The notes: generated by a model not told the origin, from the sequence alone. A stretch of DNA of 64,000 nucleotides from Cellulomonas sp. (GCF_015234515.1 NZ_JADGMY010000023.1:618366-682365), one strand, 5' to 3'; positions 42,265-51,528 are shown, counted from the first letter of the stretch. Made by a program: numbers and translations.

Positions 42265-42456
42265 ATGTCCGTCCCCGACGACAACGTCACCCCCACGCCC
42301 GACGAGGTCCCGGACCCCGTCGACACGACCGCGCCCCAGGCCCCGCCCGCACCGGACGACCCGGAGGTCGACACCCCGGAGGACGAGTCCGGCCGCGCGG
42401 ACGAGAAGGGCGTGCTCCCCGGGGTCCCCACGCGGCCCTTCAACGGCGACATCTGA
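42265..42456 (+). CDS. Short acidic MSVPDD protein, copy B (63 aa)
   Basis: ATG at 42265, again with AGGGAGG just upstream, 100 bp after the TetR gene. The product opens with MSVPDDNVTPTPDE and is rich in Pro, Asp and Glu, ending GVPTRPFNGDI. See copy A for the shared features. The listed start at 42247 adds six codons upstream of the ribosome site and is unlikely. Confidence 0.7.
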   Translation: MSVPDDNVTPTPDEVPDPVDTTAPQAPPAPDDPEVDTPEDESGRADEKGVLPGVPTRPFNGDI

Positions 42457-42541
42457 CCGTCCCGCGCGAGACCGGCCCTTGGGCTCTGGTGCCACGCCCT
42501 GACGCGCGCCACCATCGGCTCGTCGACACGGGCAGGGGGCT

Positions 42542-43030
42542 GTGGTGGGACGGTTCGAACGCTGGCAAGCGACGCGTCTGCGGCGGCACTACGCAGGTGG
42601 GCGCGGCGACGCTTTCGCACGCCGGGCCGCGCGCTTCTACGCCGCGCTGCACGGGACGTGGCTAACCCCGCGACGCTGGGTGACGCTCGAGGTCCCCGGC
42701 CGACGCACCGGTGACCTCACGCGCTTCCCGCTGGGCATGGCCGACGTGGACGGGCGCTGGTACCTGGTGTCGATGCTGGGTGAGTGCGCGTGGGTGTGGA
42801 ACGTCCGCGCCGCCGGGGGCCGTGCCGTGCTGCGGCACGGCCGGGCACGACCGGTCCGGCTGGTCGAGGTGCCCCTCGAGGAGCGGGCCCCCGTCATCCG
42901 TCGGATCGTGCAGGTGGCGCCCGGCACCCGCCCGCACGTGCGGGTCGGCCGCCACGAGCCCGTCGAGGCGTTCGAGGCCGTCGTGGCCGACCACCCGGTC
43001 TTCCGGGTGGAGCCGGCCGACGCGCCGTAG
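42542..43030 (+). CDS. Deazaflavin (F420)-type nitroreductase family protein
   Basis: 162 residues. The pattern TPRRWVTLEVPGRRTGDLTRFPLGMADVDGRWYLVSMLGE, then WVWNVRAAGG and HGR matches the DDN family (PF04075), whose members reduce quinones and nitro compounds with F420H2 or bind flavin. GTG start at 42542 (GTG GTG GGA; the second GTG is an alternative). It stands alone between a small gene and the convergent adhesin gene. The substrate is unknown. Confidence 0.88.
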   Translation: MVGRFERWQATRLRRHYAGGRGDAFARRAARFYAALHGTWLTPRRWVTLEVPGRRTGDLTRFPLGMADVDGRWYLVSMLGECAWVWNVRAAGGRAVLRHGRARPVRLVEVPLEERAPVIRRIVQVAPGTRPHVRVGRHEPVEAFEAVVADHPVFRVEPADAP

Positions 43031-43055
43031 GGGACGACGCGCCGGCCGAGGTCCG

Positions 43056-46000
43056 TCAGGCGCGAGCGCCGCGTCGCCGCGTCGCCGCGACGAGGGCCAC
43101 GACACCCGCGGAGGCGAGCAGCGCACCGAGCGCGAGCAGCCGCAGGGGTTCGGCGCCGGTGCTGGACAGCGCGGCCCCACCCGCGGGCCGGGCGGTGGAC
43201 GAGGAGCCCGTCCCTGCCGCGCCGCCCGGGGCGTCGCCGCTCCCCGCTGACCCGCCCGCGCCCGGGGCCCCGGCGCCCGGTCCCCCGGCGCCCGTCCCCG
43301 GGTCCGGCACGCCCGCGACGTCGAGCACGGTGCTCGGGCTCGCCGTGCCACCCGCGGTCGTGACGGTGAGCCGCACGAGTGCGCCCTCGTCGGCGATCGC
43401 CGGCGTGAGGGCCAGCGAGTGCACGGTCCGCACGGCCGGCCCGGCGGCGCGCGCCATGGCTCTCGCGGCCTGCGCATCGACGACCCAGCCGACCGGGACC
43501 GGCGCCCACGTGGCACCGCCGTCGCGCGAGACGTGCCACGCGGCGCTCGCGTCGGCGGCCAGGATCGTCCACGCGAGGGTCGTGGGGACCCCCGCCGTGA
43601 GGGTCGTCAGCGCCCCCGGCCCGTCGATGACCACGGGGGCGTCCGCGACGGCGAGCTCGGCCGCCGCGCTCGTCGCCGACACCGGTCCCGACGTGAGCGT
43701 CGCACTCGCGACCGCCCTCACCAGCAGCCCGTCGTCGGAGAGCGTGGGCGTCAGCCGCAGCGCCGTGCCCGTGCCGACGGTCGTCCACATGGCGCCGTCG
43801 GACGACACCTCCCACGTCACGTCCGGCAGTGGGCGGCCCGTGACGTCCACGGTGAACGTGACCTCCTCGCCGGGGGCCGTCGCGACGTCCTCCGGGTCGG
43901 AGACGGTCGGTGCGAGCAGCACCCGCATCGTGGCGGGGTCGCTCGTCGCCGTGCCGCGGGCGTTGGTCGCCACCGCCCGGTAGCGGGTGCCGTGGGCGGC
44001 GTCCGTGCCGGGCACGACGAGCGTCGTACCCGTGGCACCGGGCACCACGACCCAGTCGCCGTCGACCTCGGTCTGCCAGGTCACGTCCGGTGCTGGACGT
44101 CCGGTGACCTGCACCTCGAACGTCGCGGACGTGCCGAGGTCGACGGTCGCGTCCGCGGGCTGCGCGGTCACGACGGGAGCCGCCTCGACCGTCACGTGCG
44201 CCACGTCCGACACGGTCCGGCCCATCGAGCTGACCGCCACGACGCGGACCTGCAGGCCGTCGTCGGCGTCGGTCAACGTGCGCGTGTACGTCGTCGCGGT
44301 GGCCCCGGCGACGGCCGACCAGGAGGAGCCGTCCGTGGACGTCTCCCACGTGAGCGTCGGCGCGGGGTTGGCGTCGACGGCCGCGGTGAACGTCACGGTG
44401 TCGTCCGCGAGGCCCGTGACGTCGGCCGGCTGCTGCGTGAACGTCGCCCTGTAGAGCACCTCCAGGGTGGCGACGGTGCTGGTCACCGAGCCGTGCGTGT
44501 TGCCCACCACCGCGGCGACCTGCGTGCCGTTGTCGGCGGCCGTCACGCCCTCGAGCAGGAACGACCGGCCCGATCCGGCGACGGTCCACCCGCCCCCCGG
44601 TGCCCGCGTCACCCACTGGACGATCGGCGCGGGCGTGCCCGTCACGCCGACCTCGAACCCGGCGTCGCCGCCGGCGCCGACCGACACGTCCTGCGGCTGC
44701 GCGGTGATCGCCGGTCCGTGCTCGACGGTGAGGACCGCCACCGACGACGCCACCGGTCCGGCCCACCCGGTCGCGACGACGCGCACCCGCAGGCCGTCGT
44801 CCGCCGTCGTCGTGGTGCGTGCGTACGTCCACGACGTCGCCCCGGGGACGTCGGACCAGGTGGTCCCGTCCGTCGACGTCTGCCATTGCACGACGGGCGT
44901 GGGGTTGCCGTTGCCGGCGGCCGAGAACGTCGCCACCTGGCCCGTGTACACGGTGGCCGCCGCCGGCTGCCGGGTGAAGGTCGGTGCCCAGCGGACGGTG
45001 AGGGTCGCGGTCGCGCTGGTGACGGAGCCCAGCTTGTTCGTCACGACGGCGCGGACCTGGGTGCCGTCGTCGGCGGGTGTCACGTCGGCGAGGACCAGCG
45101 AGGTCCCGGTGCCCGCGTCGGTCCACGACGCCTCGCCCGCGCCCCGGCGCTGCCAGGTGACGGTCGGGGTGGGGGTGCCGCCGGCCTCGACCGTGAACGT
45201 GGCGTCCTCGCCGAGGGTGACGGTCGTGCTGGCGGGAGCGGTCACGGTCGGGTCGGCCAGCACGGTGACGTACGCGGACTCCGAGATCAGGGTCACGCCT
45301 CCACCGGAGACCACCGCGCGCACCCGCATGCCACGCTCGCCGGTGCCCAGAGCGCCCCCGTACACGGTGCTGGTGCCCCACTTGGTGGTGAGCCAGTAGC
45401 TGCCGTCCCAGGAGACCTGCCACTCGACGTTCGGCGCCGGGTAGCCGGTGACGCCGACGTGGAACTCGACGATCTCGCCCAGGCGGCCCTCGACGTCGGC
45501 GGGGTGCGCGGTGATCGTCGGCGCGTGCGGGACGAGCACCTGGGCGACCCGGCTGTCCGTCGAACCGTGGACGTTCGTCAGGACGGCCCGGACCTCCTGG
45601 CCGTGGTGGCTCAGGTCCCGCGCGGGGAGCGTCAGGGTGGTGCCGGTCTCGGCGAGCCGCTCCCAGCCGCTGGGCGTCTGCTGCCACCAGCTGACGGTGG
45701 GAGCCGGTGCGCCGGACCCGGCGACGGTGAACACCGCGTCGTCGCCGATCGCGACCGTGGCGTCGGCGGGCTGCGTCGTGACGACCGGTGCGGACTCCAG
45801 CGTGACGCTGGCGGGCGAGGTCGGCACGTCACCGGTGGCACCGGTCGCGACCGCGCGCACGAGGAGGCCGTCGTCGTCCGCGGCGAGCGTCCGGGTGTAC
45901 GTCCACGACGTGGCGTCCGCGACGTCCGTCCAGGTGGTGCCGTCGGTCGAGGTCTGCCACTGCACGGTCGGAGTGGGCCGTCCCGACGCGCTCGCGGTGA

Positions 46001-47777
46001 ACGTGACGTCGCTGCCGGCGAGGCCGGTGACGTCCGCGGGGCCGACGACGTCCTGCGGGCCGTAGCCGACGGACAGCGTGGCCGGTGACGTCGTGGCCGT
46101 GCCGGCGGTGCTGGTGAACACCGCGCGGACCTGGGCGCCGTGGTCGGCGAGCGTGAGACCGGGAAGGACGAGGGTCCCGCTGGTCGCGCCGGCAACCGTC
46201 GCCCAGTCGGCGGACGCGTCCGCGCGCCGCTGCCACGTGACCGTCGGTGCCGGGTCGCCGGTCGCAGCGGCGACGAACGTCGCGGACCCGCCCTCGGGTG
46301 CCGCGGCATCGCTCGGCTGCGTCGTGACGACGGGCGGGACCAGGACGGTCATGAGCCCGCTCGCCGTCATGCCGTCGAGCGACGCGGTGACGGTGGTCGT
46401 GCTCTCGGCCGACCACGACGCGCCCGCGCTCGCGGCGCTGCCGAGGGAGTCGACGGTGGACCGGAAGGTGGCACCCGCCCACGTCACGGGCGCGCCCGCG
46501 ACCGCGCTGAAGAACGCGGACGTGGGCCTCGACCCGTCGGACATCGTCAGGTCGAGGTTCGCCGAGACGAGCTGCCCCGCGTTCACCGTGCCGTCCGAGA
46601 GCGACAACGTGGCCGTCGCGTGCGGGGCCGTCGTGGCACCGCCGGCGCTGTCGCAGGTCGTGCCGAGGTCGTTGCAGCCCCACCACGTGCGCACGGCGCT
46701 GTCGGCGCCGGCCACACCGGCGCGCGTGCGCACGTCGTCGACGTCCGTGACGTTCAGGACGACGCGCGAGTCGCTGAGCGTGCCCCCGGCCAGGTCGAGC
46801 GCGGCGGTCGAGCCGGTCCCCCCGACGGCCTCGTTGCCCGTCACGGCCAGACCCGTGAGCGTCGCGGTGCCTGTCGCCACGCGCACGGCCGACCCCGTGG
46901 CGGGCCGCGAGCCCGTGCGCAGCGTGTTGTCCTCGAACCGGGTGCCGGTGATCGTGGTCGTCGGGTCGCCCCAGGCGACGTCGAGCGCACCGCCGACCGT
47001 GCTCTGCACCCCGGACGCCTCGACCGCGTTGCCGCTCACGACCGAGTCCACGACGACGACCTCGTCGGTGCCGTCCACGCCGGTGAAGCCGATGGCGCCG
47101 CCCCCGGCGCCGATCGCGGTGTTGCCGGTGAGCGTGCAGCGCTCGACCCGCAGCGAGCCGCCCGCCATGGAGACGGCACCGCCGACGTCGGACGGCAGGC
47201 CGCCGCCCGGCGTGTTGCGGTTGCCGGTGATCGCGCAGTCCCGCAGCGTCAGGGAGTCGGGCGCGTCAGGGTCGCCGCTGCCGGCGATGATCGCGCCGCC
47301 GCCGCCCGTCTCCGGCGTCCCGACGCCGTTGCGCAGCGTGACGCGCTCGACGGTGAGGTCGACCCCGCCGACGAGCGCCGGGTCCACGTCGAGCACGCGC
47401 GCCGTGCCGCCCCCGTCGATGACCGTGGTCGCCCGGTCCGCCCCGCGCAGCGTGAGGTCCAGCGCATCGCCCGGGTCGACCGTCAGTGCGCCCGCCGTGA
47501 GGTCGTACGTGCCGGCGGGCAGCTCGACGACCGCCTCGGCCGTGTCGCCCGCCTGGCACAGCGCCTCCCGCAGCGACGTCCCGGCGACGCTGCTGGAGCA
47601 ACCCGCCGTGAGGGGCGCGTCGGTGGCCGTCGTGACCGCGATCACCGTCGCCGCCGCCTGCGCGGGTGCCGCGACGAGGCCTGTGGCGAGCACGACGAAA
47701 ATCCCCACACCGGTAGCAATCGGACGGGAAAGGGGGCGCTGACCTGGGGACATGCTGCGAACAGTAGAGAGTTTCAC
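43056..47777 (-). CDS. Giant wall-anchored beta-helix/Ig-repeat surface protein
   Basis: About 1573 residues. A signal peptide (VGIFVVLATGLVAAPAQA) leads into a CSLREA-like segment (AGTSLREALCQAG) and a parallel beta-helix up to about residue 440. At least ten Ig-like repeats of ~90 residues follow; each starts like DVTGLAGSDVTFTASASG.P.PTVQWQ and continues to LRV.A. The C-terminus has a Gly/Pro linker, LSSTGAEP (LPXTG-type variant), a hydrophobic helix and RRRGARA, so it is probably anchored to the wall by sortase. It is likely an adhesin or a binding protein for sugars or matrix. Start could also be the ATG at 47753 (MSPGQ). It is divergent from the DUF6916/collar module with a shared inverted repeat. 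Confidence 0.88.
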   Translation of the reverse strand: MKLSTVRSMSPGQRPLSRPIATGVGIFVVLATGLVAAPAQAAATVIAVTTATDAPLTAGCSSSVAGTSLREALCQAGDTAEAVVELPAGTYDLTAGALTVDPGDALDLTLRGADRATTVIDGGGTARVLDVDPALVGGVDLTVERVTLRNGVGTPETGGGGAIIAGSGDPDAPDSLTLRDCAITGNRNTPGGGLPSDVGGAVSMAGGSLRVERCTLTGNTAIGAGGGAIGFTGVDGTDEVVVVDSVVSGNAVEASGVQSTVGGALDVAWGDPTTTITGTRFEDNTLRTGSRPATGSAVRVATGTATLTGLAVTGNEAVGGTGSTAALDLAGGTLSDSRVVLNVTDVDDVRTRAGVAGADSAVRTWWGCNDLGTTCDSAGGATTAPHATATLSLSDGTVNAGQLVSANLDLTMSDGSRPTSAFFSAVAGAPVTWAGATFRSTVDSLGSAASAGASWSAESTTTVTASLDGMTASGLMTVLVPPVVTTQPSDAAAPEGGSATFVAAATGDPAPTVTWQRRADASADWATVAGATSGTLVLPGLTLADHGAQVRAVFTSTAGTATTSPATLSVGYGPQDVVGPADVTGLAGSDVTFTASASGRPTPTVQWQTSTDGTTWTDVADATSWTYTRTLAADDDGLLVRAVATGATGDVPTSPASVTLESAPVVTTQPADATVAIGDDAVFTVAGSGAPAPTVSWWQQTPSGWERLAETGTTLTLPARDLSHHGQEVRAVLTNVHGSTDSRVAQVLVPHAPTITAHPADVEGRLGEIVEFHVGVTGYPAPNVEWQVSWDGSYWLTTKWGTSTVYGGALGTGERGMRVRAVVSGGGVTLISESAYVTVLADPTVTAPASTTVTLGEDATFTVEAGGTPTPTVTWQRRGAGEASWTDAGTGTSLVLADVTPADDGTQVRAVVTNKLGSVTSATATLTVRWAPTFTRQPAAATVYTGQVATFSAAGNGNPTPVVQWQTSTDGTTWSDVPGATSWTYARTTTTADDGLRVRVVATGWAGPVASSVAVLTVEHGPAITAQPQDVSVGAGGDAGFEVGVTGTPAPIVQWVTRAPGGGWTVAGSGRSFLLEGVTAADNGTQVAAVVGNTHGSVTSTVATLEVLYRATFTQQPADVTGLADDTVTFTAAVDANPAPTLTWETSTDGSSWSAVAGATATTYTRTLTDADDGLQVRVVAVSSMGRTVSDVAHVTVEAAPVVTAQPADATVDLGTSATFEVQVTGRPAPDVTWQTEVDGDWVVVPGATGTTLVVPGTDAAHGTRYRAVATNARGTATSDPATMRVLLAPTVSDPEDVATAPGEEVTFTVDVTGRPLPDVTWEVSSDGAMWTTVGTGTALRLTPTLSDDGLLVRAVASATLTSGPVSATSAAAELAVADAPVVIDGPGALTTLTAGVPTTLAWTILAADASAAWHVSRDGGATWAPVPVGWVVDAQAARAMARAAGPAVRTVHSLALTPAIADEGALVRLTVTTAGGTASPSTVLDVAGVPDPGTGAGGPGAGAPGAGGSAGSGDAPGGAAGTGSSSTARPAGGAALSSTGAEPLRLLALGALLASAGVVALVAATRRRGARA

Positions 47778-47807
47778 CCGGGACGAACGGCCTGCCGGAG
47801 GGTGAAA
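47772..47807. promoter_or_regulatory. Inverted repeat between adhesin and collar module
   Basis: TTTCACCC (47772-47779) and GGGTGAAA (47800-47807) form a perfect 8-bp inverted repeat with 20 bp between. It overlaps the adhesin start region, and a TAGGCT -10-type box at 47813-47818 sits on its other side facing the DUF6916 gene. It may coordinate the two divergent units. Confidence 0.4.
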
Positions 47808-47875
47808 ACACCTAGGCTCGCCCTCGGCCCGATCGGCCCTCCCGGACAGATGTCCATCTCAGGAAGCGGGAATCG

Positions 47876-48283
47876 GTGACCACAGAACGGATCGCGGCGT
47901 CGACCGGAGTGACCCGGCGCACGGTGCTGGCCACGGGCGCCGGCGTCGCCGGCGCCGTCACGCTCGGTGCGGCGGCCGGGGTGCAGGTGCTGTTCCGCGA
48001 CCTGCCGCTCGACGGCACCGTGCTGGCCCGGCTGCTCGGCCAGACCTTCGTCGACACGCAGACCGGCACGCCGCTCGTGCTCGCCGCCGTCGACGGGTTC
48101 CGCGGCGCCGCCCCCGACGCCGAGCGGTTCTCGCTCGTCCTCGTCGCCGACGACGCCGCGCTGCCCGGCGCGACCCGCACGCTGCGCCACCCGGACGGCG
48201 ACCTCGTCGTCCACCTCGGCCCCGTGACGGCCGACGGCCGCACGCTCGAGGCCGTCGTCGACCGCACCGGAGGCGCGCTGTGA
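47876..48283 (+). CDS. DUF6916-like protein with Tat-type signal
   Basis: 135 residues from the GTG at 47876. TRRTVLATGAGVAGAVTLGAA looks like a twin-arginine signal peptide. The remaining domain has LLGQTFVDTQTG.PLVL and FSLVLVADD, then LPGATRTLRHPDGDLVVHLGPV, which is the layout of DUF6916. That family occurs next to phage-tail-collar proteins, as here. Its stop overlaps the next start by 4 bp. A Tat signal means the folded protein may be exported; the function is unknown. Confidence 0.75.
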   Translation: MTTERIAASTGVTRRTVLATGAGVAGAVTLGAAAGVQVLFRDLPLDGTVLARLLGQTFVDTQTGTPLVLAAVDGFRGAAPDAERFSLVLVADDAALPGATRTLRHPDGDLVVHLGPVTADGRTLEAVVDRTGGAL

Positions 48284-49287
48284 CCGGGTTCGTCGGTGAG
48301 GTCCGGATGTTCGCGGGGTCGTACGTCCCCGCGGGCTGGGTGCCGTGCGACGGGCGCCAGCTGCCGGTCTCGCAGTACATCCTCGCCGCCTCGATCGTCG
48401 GCAAGACGTACGGCGGTGACGGCGTCACCACGTTCGCCGTGCCCGACCTGCGCAGCCGGACGCCGCTCGGAGCCGGTGCCGGCTACCGCCTGACGTCGCG
48501 CGCGCTGGGCGAGATGGGCGGGACGGAGTTCGTGACGCTGACGCACGCCCAGATGCCGACGCACGCCCACGGCGTCCTCGCCTCGGGTGCGCAGGCCACC
48601 GAGGCATCGCCCCAGGGGCACACGTGGGCCGTCGCGCCCGACACCGCGCCCTACGCCCCGCCGCGCGGGTCCGCGACGCTCGCCCCCGACGCCCTCGGCA
48701 CCGCCGGTGGCGGTCAGGCGCACGCCAACAGGTCACCGGTCGTGGGCGTCGAGTTCGGCCTGTGCGTCGAGGGATCGGACCCGCTCGCCGGCTGGGACGA
48801 CGACACCTCGGTCGGCGAGGTGCGGTTGTGGGCCGGGCAGGACCCCCCGGAGACGTGGGTGGTGTGCGACGGCGCGCTGCTGCCGATCGGACAGCACGAG
48901 ACGATGTACACCGTCGTCGGCACCCAGTTCGGTGGCAACGGCGTGACGACGTTCGCGGTGCCCGACCTGCGCGGCCGCGTGCCGGTCCACGTCGGGAGCA
49001 CGTCGCTCCCGGGGTCGACGGGCGGTGCGGAGCAGGTCACGCTGCTGCCCACGCAGCTGCCGCAGCACACGCACCCCGCGTACGGGACGCCGACGGCCGC
49101 GACGACGTCGTCACCCGCCGGGGCCACCTGGGCGGTGGCGGGCCGGCCGCAGTACGCCGCCAGCGCGCAGGTCGCCGCCGCGCACACCGGCAGCGCCGGT
49201 GACACGCAGCCGCACCCCAACATGCCGCCGTACGTCGCGCTGTCGTTCATCATCGCGACGCAGGGCGTCTACCCGGACCGGACCTGA
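48280..49287 (+). CDS. Phage-tail-collar protein with two tandem collar domains
   Basis: 335 residues in two similar halves. Each opens with GEVR..AG...P..WV.CDG..LP, has a loop with YGGDGVTTFAVPDLRSR or FGGNGVTTFAVPDLRGR and ends with a PHANRSP/PHPNMPPYVALSFII pattern. This is the tail-collar fold (PF07484, MdpB type). In phages it forms fibre tips; free bacterial copies like this have no proven role. It lies between the DUF6916-like gene and another collar gene, with no tail-sheath, tube or baseplate genes nearby, so it is not part of a full prophage. GTG start overlapping the previous stop. Confidence 0.9.
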   Translation: MTGFVGEVRMFAGSYVPAGWVPCDGRQLPVSQYILAASIVGKTYGGDGVTTFAVPDLRSRTPLGAGAGYRLTSRALGEMGGTEFVTLTHAQMPTHAHGVLASGAQATEASPQGHTWAVAPDTAPYAPPRGSATLAPDALGTAGGGQAHANRSPVVGVEFGLCVEGSDPLAGWDDDTSVGEVRLWAGQDPPETWVVCDGALLPIGQHETMYTVVGTQFGGNGVTTFAVPDLRGRVPVHVGSTSLPGSTGGAEQVTLLPTQLPQHTHPAYGTPTAATTSSPAGATWAVAGRPQYAASAQVAAAHTGSAGDTQPHPNMPPYVALSFIIATQGVYPDRT

Positions 49288-49296
49288 GGAGACGAC

Positions 49297-49827
49297 GTGA
49301 TCGAGCCGTACGTCGGAGAGATCCGCCTGTTCGCCGGGAGCTACGCCCCGTCCGGCTGGGCGCTGTGCAACGGCCAGCTGTTGCCGATCGAGCAGAACGC
49401 GCCGCTGTTCTCGCTCCTGGGCGTCAGCTACGGAGGGGACGGCCGCACCACCTTCGCGCTGCCGGACCTGCGCGACGCCAGCCCGGTCGGCGTCGGCCCC
49501 GGGTCCGGTCTGACCGACTTCGTGCGCGGATCGCGTCAGGGCGCGCCGACGGTGACGCTGCACGCGGGCGAGATGCCGGTCCACCGCCACCCGGTGCCGG
49601 CCGTCGACGCGGCCGGCTCCACCGACAACCCGTCCGGTGCCGTCTGGGCGCAGTCCCGGCGCGGCCGCGCCAGCGAGCGGCTGTACGGTCCGGCGGTCGA
49701 GCTCACCGCGATGGCGGCGAACGCCGTGGCGCCCGCCGGGGGGTCGCAGCCGCACGAGAACATGCCCCCGTACCTGCGGCTCAACTTCGTCATCGCGCTG
49801 CAGGGGCTGTGGCCCCCGCGCGACTGA
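49297..49827 (+). CDS. Single-domain phage-tail-collar (MdpB-like) protein
   Basis: 176 residues. GEIRLFAGSYAPSGWALCNGQLLP, SYGGDGRTTFALPDLRD and the C-terminal PHENMPPYLRLNFVIALQG are the collar signature. The GTG lies 9 bp after the previous stop with GGAGACGAC before it, so the three genes form one operon. No signal peptide is seen here, unlike the first gene of the module. It probably trimerises with the two-domain neighbour; target unknown. Confidence 0.9.
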   Translation: MIEPYVGEIRLFAGSYAPSGWALCNGQLLPIEQNAPLFSLLGVSYGGDGRTTFALPDLRDASPVGVGPGSGLTDFVRGSRQGAPTVTLHAGEMPVHRHPVPAVDAAGSTDNPSGAVWAQSRRGRASERLYGPAVELTAMAANAVAPAGGSQPHENMPPYLRLNFVIALQGLWPPRD

Positions 49828-50024
49828 CGGCGCCGTGGTGGCGGCGCTCCGCCGCGTGCGCGGGCCGCGAGCACGGCCGCCGGGCCGTCCACTAGGGCTT
49901 CCTGCCCTGGCGTGACAGTCAGGCGTGGGCGACGATGCGCAGCGGTGCCGACGACGACGCCGCGCGGCCGGCCGGCCGCACCCGCCCGCGCCTGCGCGTC
50001 GCCGACGCAGCACCAGGAGGACCC

Positions 50025-51488
50025 GTGACCCGACCCGACGTCCCCGTGGACCCCACCGTGCGTCCCGGCGACCCCGCCGCTCGGCTCGACGCGCTGCCCG
50101 TGACCCGCCGCCACCTCCGGCTGCTCGTCGGGTCGGGGGTCGGGTGGACGTTCGACGCGATGGACGTCGGGCTCATCTCGTTCGTCATCGCGCAGCTCGC
50201 GGTCGTGTGGGGTACCGACGCGACGACCCTCGGGTGGGTCGCGTCGGCCGGGTTCGCCGGCATGGCGGTCGGCGCGGCCCTCGGTGGGCTGCTCGCCGAC
50301 CGGATCGGGCGTCGGCAGGTGTTCGCGCTGACGCTGCTGGTCTACGGCGTCGCGACGGGCGCGTCGGCGCTCGCCGGCGGGGTGGCGGTGCTGATGGTGC
50401 TGCGGTTCGTCGTGGGGCTCGGGCTCGGGGCCGAGCTGCCCGTCGCGTCGACGCTGGTCAGCGAGTTCGCACCGCCGCGCATCCGCGGCCGGGCCGTCGT
50501 GGTCCTCGAGTCCTTCTGGGCCGTGGGGTGGATCCTCGCCGCCCTCGTCGGCTACCTCGTCGTGCCCTCCGGTGACGACGGCTGGCGGTGGGCGCTCGCG
50601 CTGGGCGCCCTGCCCGCGATCTACTCCGTCGTGGTGCGCCGCGGGCTCCCGGAGTCCGTGCGCTTCCTGCAGACGCGCGGCAGGCACGCCGAGGCGGAGC
50701 AGGTCGTCGCGGACCTCGAGGCGTCGCCGGCCGTGGGGCACCGCGGGATGACGGGTGCGCAGGTGCGCGACGCGTCGGGTGGGTCGTCGGTCGCCGACGG
50801 GTCCGCGAGCGGCGGGTCGTCGGTCGACGTGGCCGGCAGCGGCGCGTCGTCGACCGACGGGTCCGCGAGCGGCAGGTCAGCGGCCGACGCGCAGGCGCCG
50901 CGGCTGGCCGCGCTCTGGGTGCCGACGCTGCGCCGACGCACGACCGCCCTGTGGGTGGTGTGGTTCGCCGTGAACTTCTCCTACTACGGCGCGTTCATCT
51001 GGCTGCCGTCGCTGCTCGCGGCGGACGGGCACACGCTCGTGCGGTCGTTCGGCTACACGCTGATCATCACGCTCGGCCAGCTGCCCGGGTACGCGGCCGC
51101 CGCCGTGCTCGTCGAGACGTGGGGGCGGCGACGCACGCTCGCCGCCTTCCTCGTCGGGTCCGCGGTCGCCGCCGGGGCCTTCGCCGCCGCGTCCGGCGAC
51201 GCGCAGATCATCGGCGCAGGGCTGCTGCTGTCGTTCTTCAACCTGGGCGCGTGGGGTGCGCTCTACGCGGTCACCCCGGAGCTGTACCCGACCCGCGTGC
51301 GCACCACCGGCGCCGGATGGGCCGCCGGCGTCGGCCGCACCGCCTCGATCCTCGCGCCGCTCGCCGTGCCCCAGCTGCGCGAGGTGGGCGGCACCGGCCT
51401 GCTGTTCACGGTCTTCGCTGCGGTCTTCGTCGTGGCGGCGCTGGGCGCGCTCGCCCTGCCGGACCGCACGGGCGAGTCCCTGACCTGA
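50025..51488 (+). CDS. MFS transporter, aromatic acid/niacin-type
   Basis: 487 residues from the GTG at 50025, chosen because AGGAGG stands 5 nt before it. Twelve membrane spans are readable. GVGWTFDAMDVGLISFV and the A-loop motif GGLLADRIGRRQVF fit the AAHS/SV2-like branch of the sugar-transporter superfamily, which carries aromatic acids or niacin; the substrate cannot be fixed. The loop between spans 6 and 7 has an unusual Ser/Gly/Asp-rich insertion (GGSSVADGSASGGSSVD...) built of short repeats. It is convergent with a small antitoxin-like gene across a strong hairpin. Confidence 0.92.
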   Translation: MTRPDVPVDPTVRPGDPAARLDALPVTRRHLRLLVGSGVGWTFDAMDVGLISFVIAQLAVVWGTDATTLGWVASAGFAGMAVGAALGGLLADRIGRRQVFALTLLVYGVATGASALAGGVAVLMVLRFVVGLGLGAELPVASTLVSEFAPPRIRGRAVVVLESFWAVGWILAALVGYLVVPSGDDGWRWALALGALPAIYSVVVRRGLPESVRFLQTRGRHAEAEQVVADLEASPAVGHRGMTGAQVRDASGGSSVADGSASGGSSVDVAGSGASSTDGSASGRSAADAQAPRLAALWVPTLRRRTTALWVVWFAVNFSYYGAFIWLPSLLAADGHTLVRSFGYTLIITLGQLPGYAAAAVLVETWGRRRTLAAFLVGSAVAAGAFAAASGDAQIIGAGLLLSFFNLGAWGALYAVTPELYPTRVRTTGAGWAAGVGRTASILAPLAVPQLREVGGTGLLFTVFAAVFVVAALGALALPDRTGESLT

Positions 51489-51528
51489 CGCACGCGCCAC
51501 CTCCCGTCGAGCGCGGTACATCGCGCGC

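Noticed and set aside
43419-47879. Three long plus-strand ORFs (889, 554 and 579 aa)
   Set aside because: Antisense to the Ig-repeat protein; their apparent repeats come from the true gene's repeats read in the wrong frame.
48280-49827. Tail-collar genes as evidence of a prophage
   Set aside because: No terminase, capsid, tape measure, sheath, baseplate, lysin or integrase gene is nearby; the neighbours are a wall protein and an MFS transporter.
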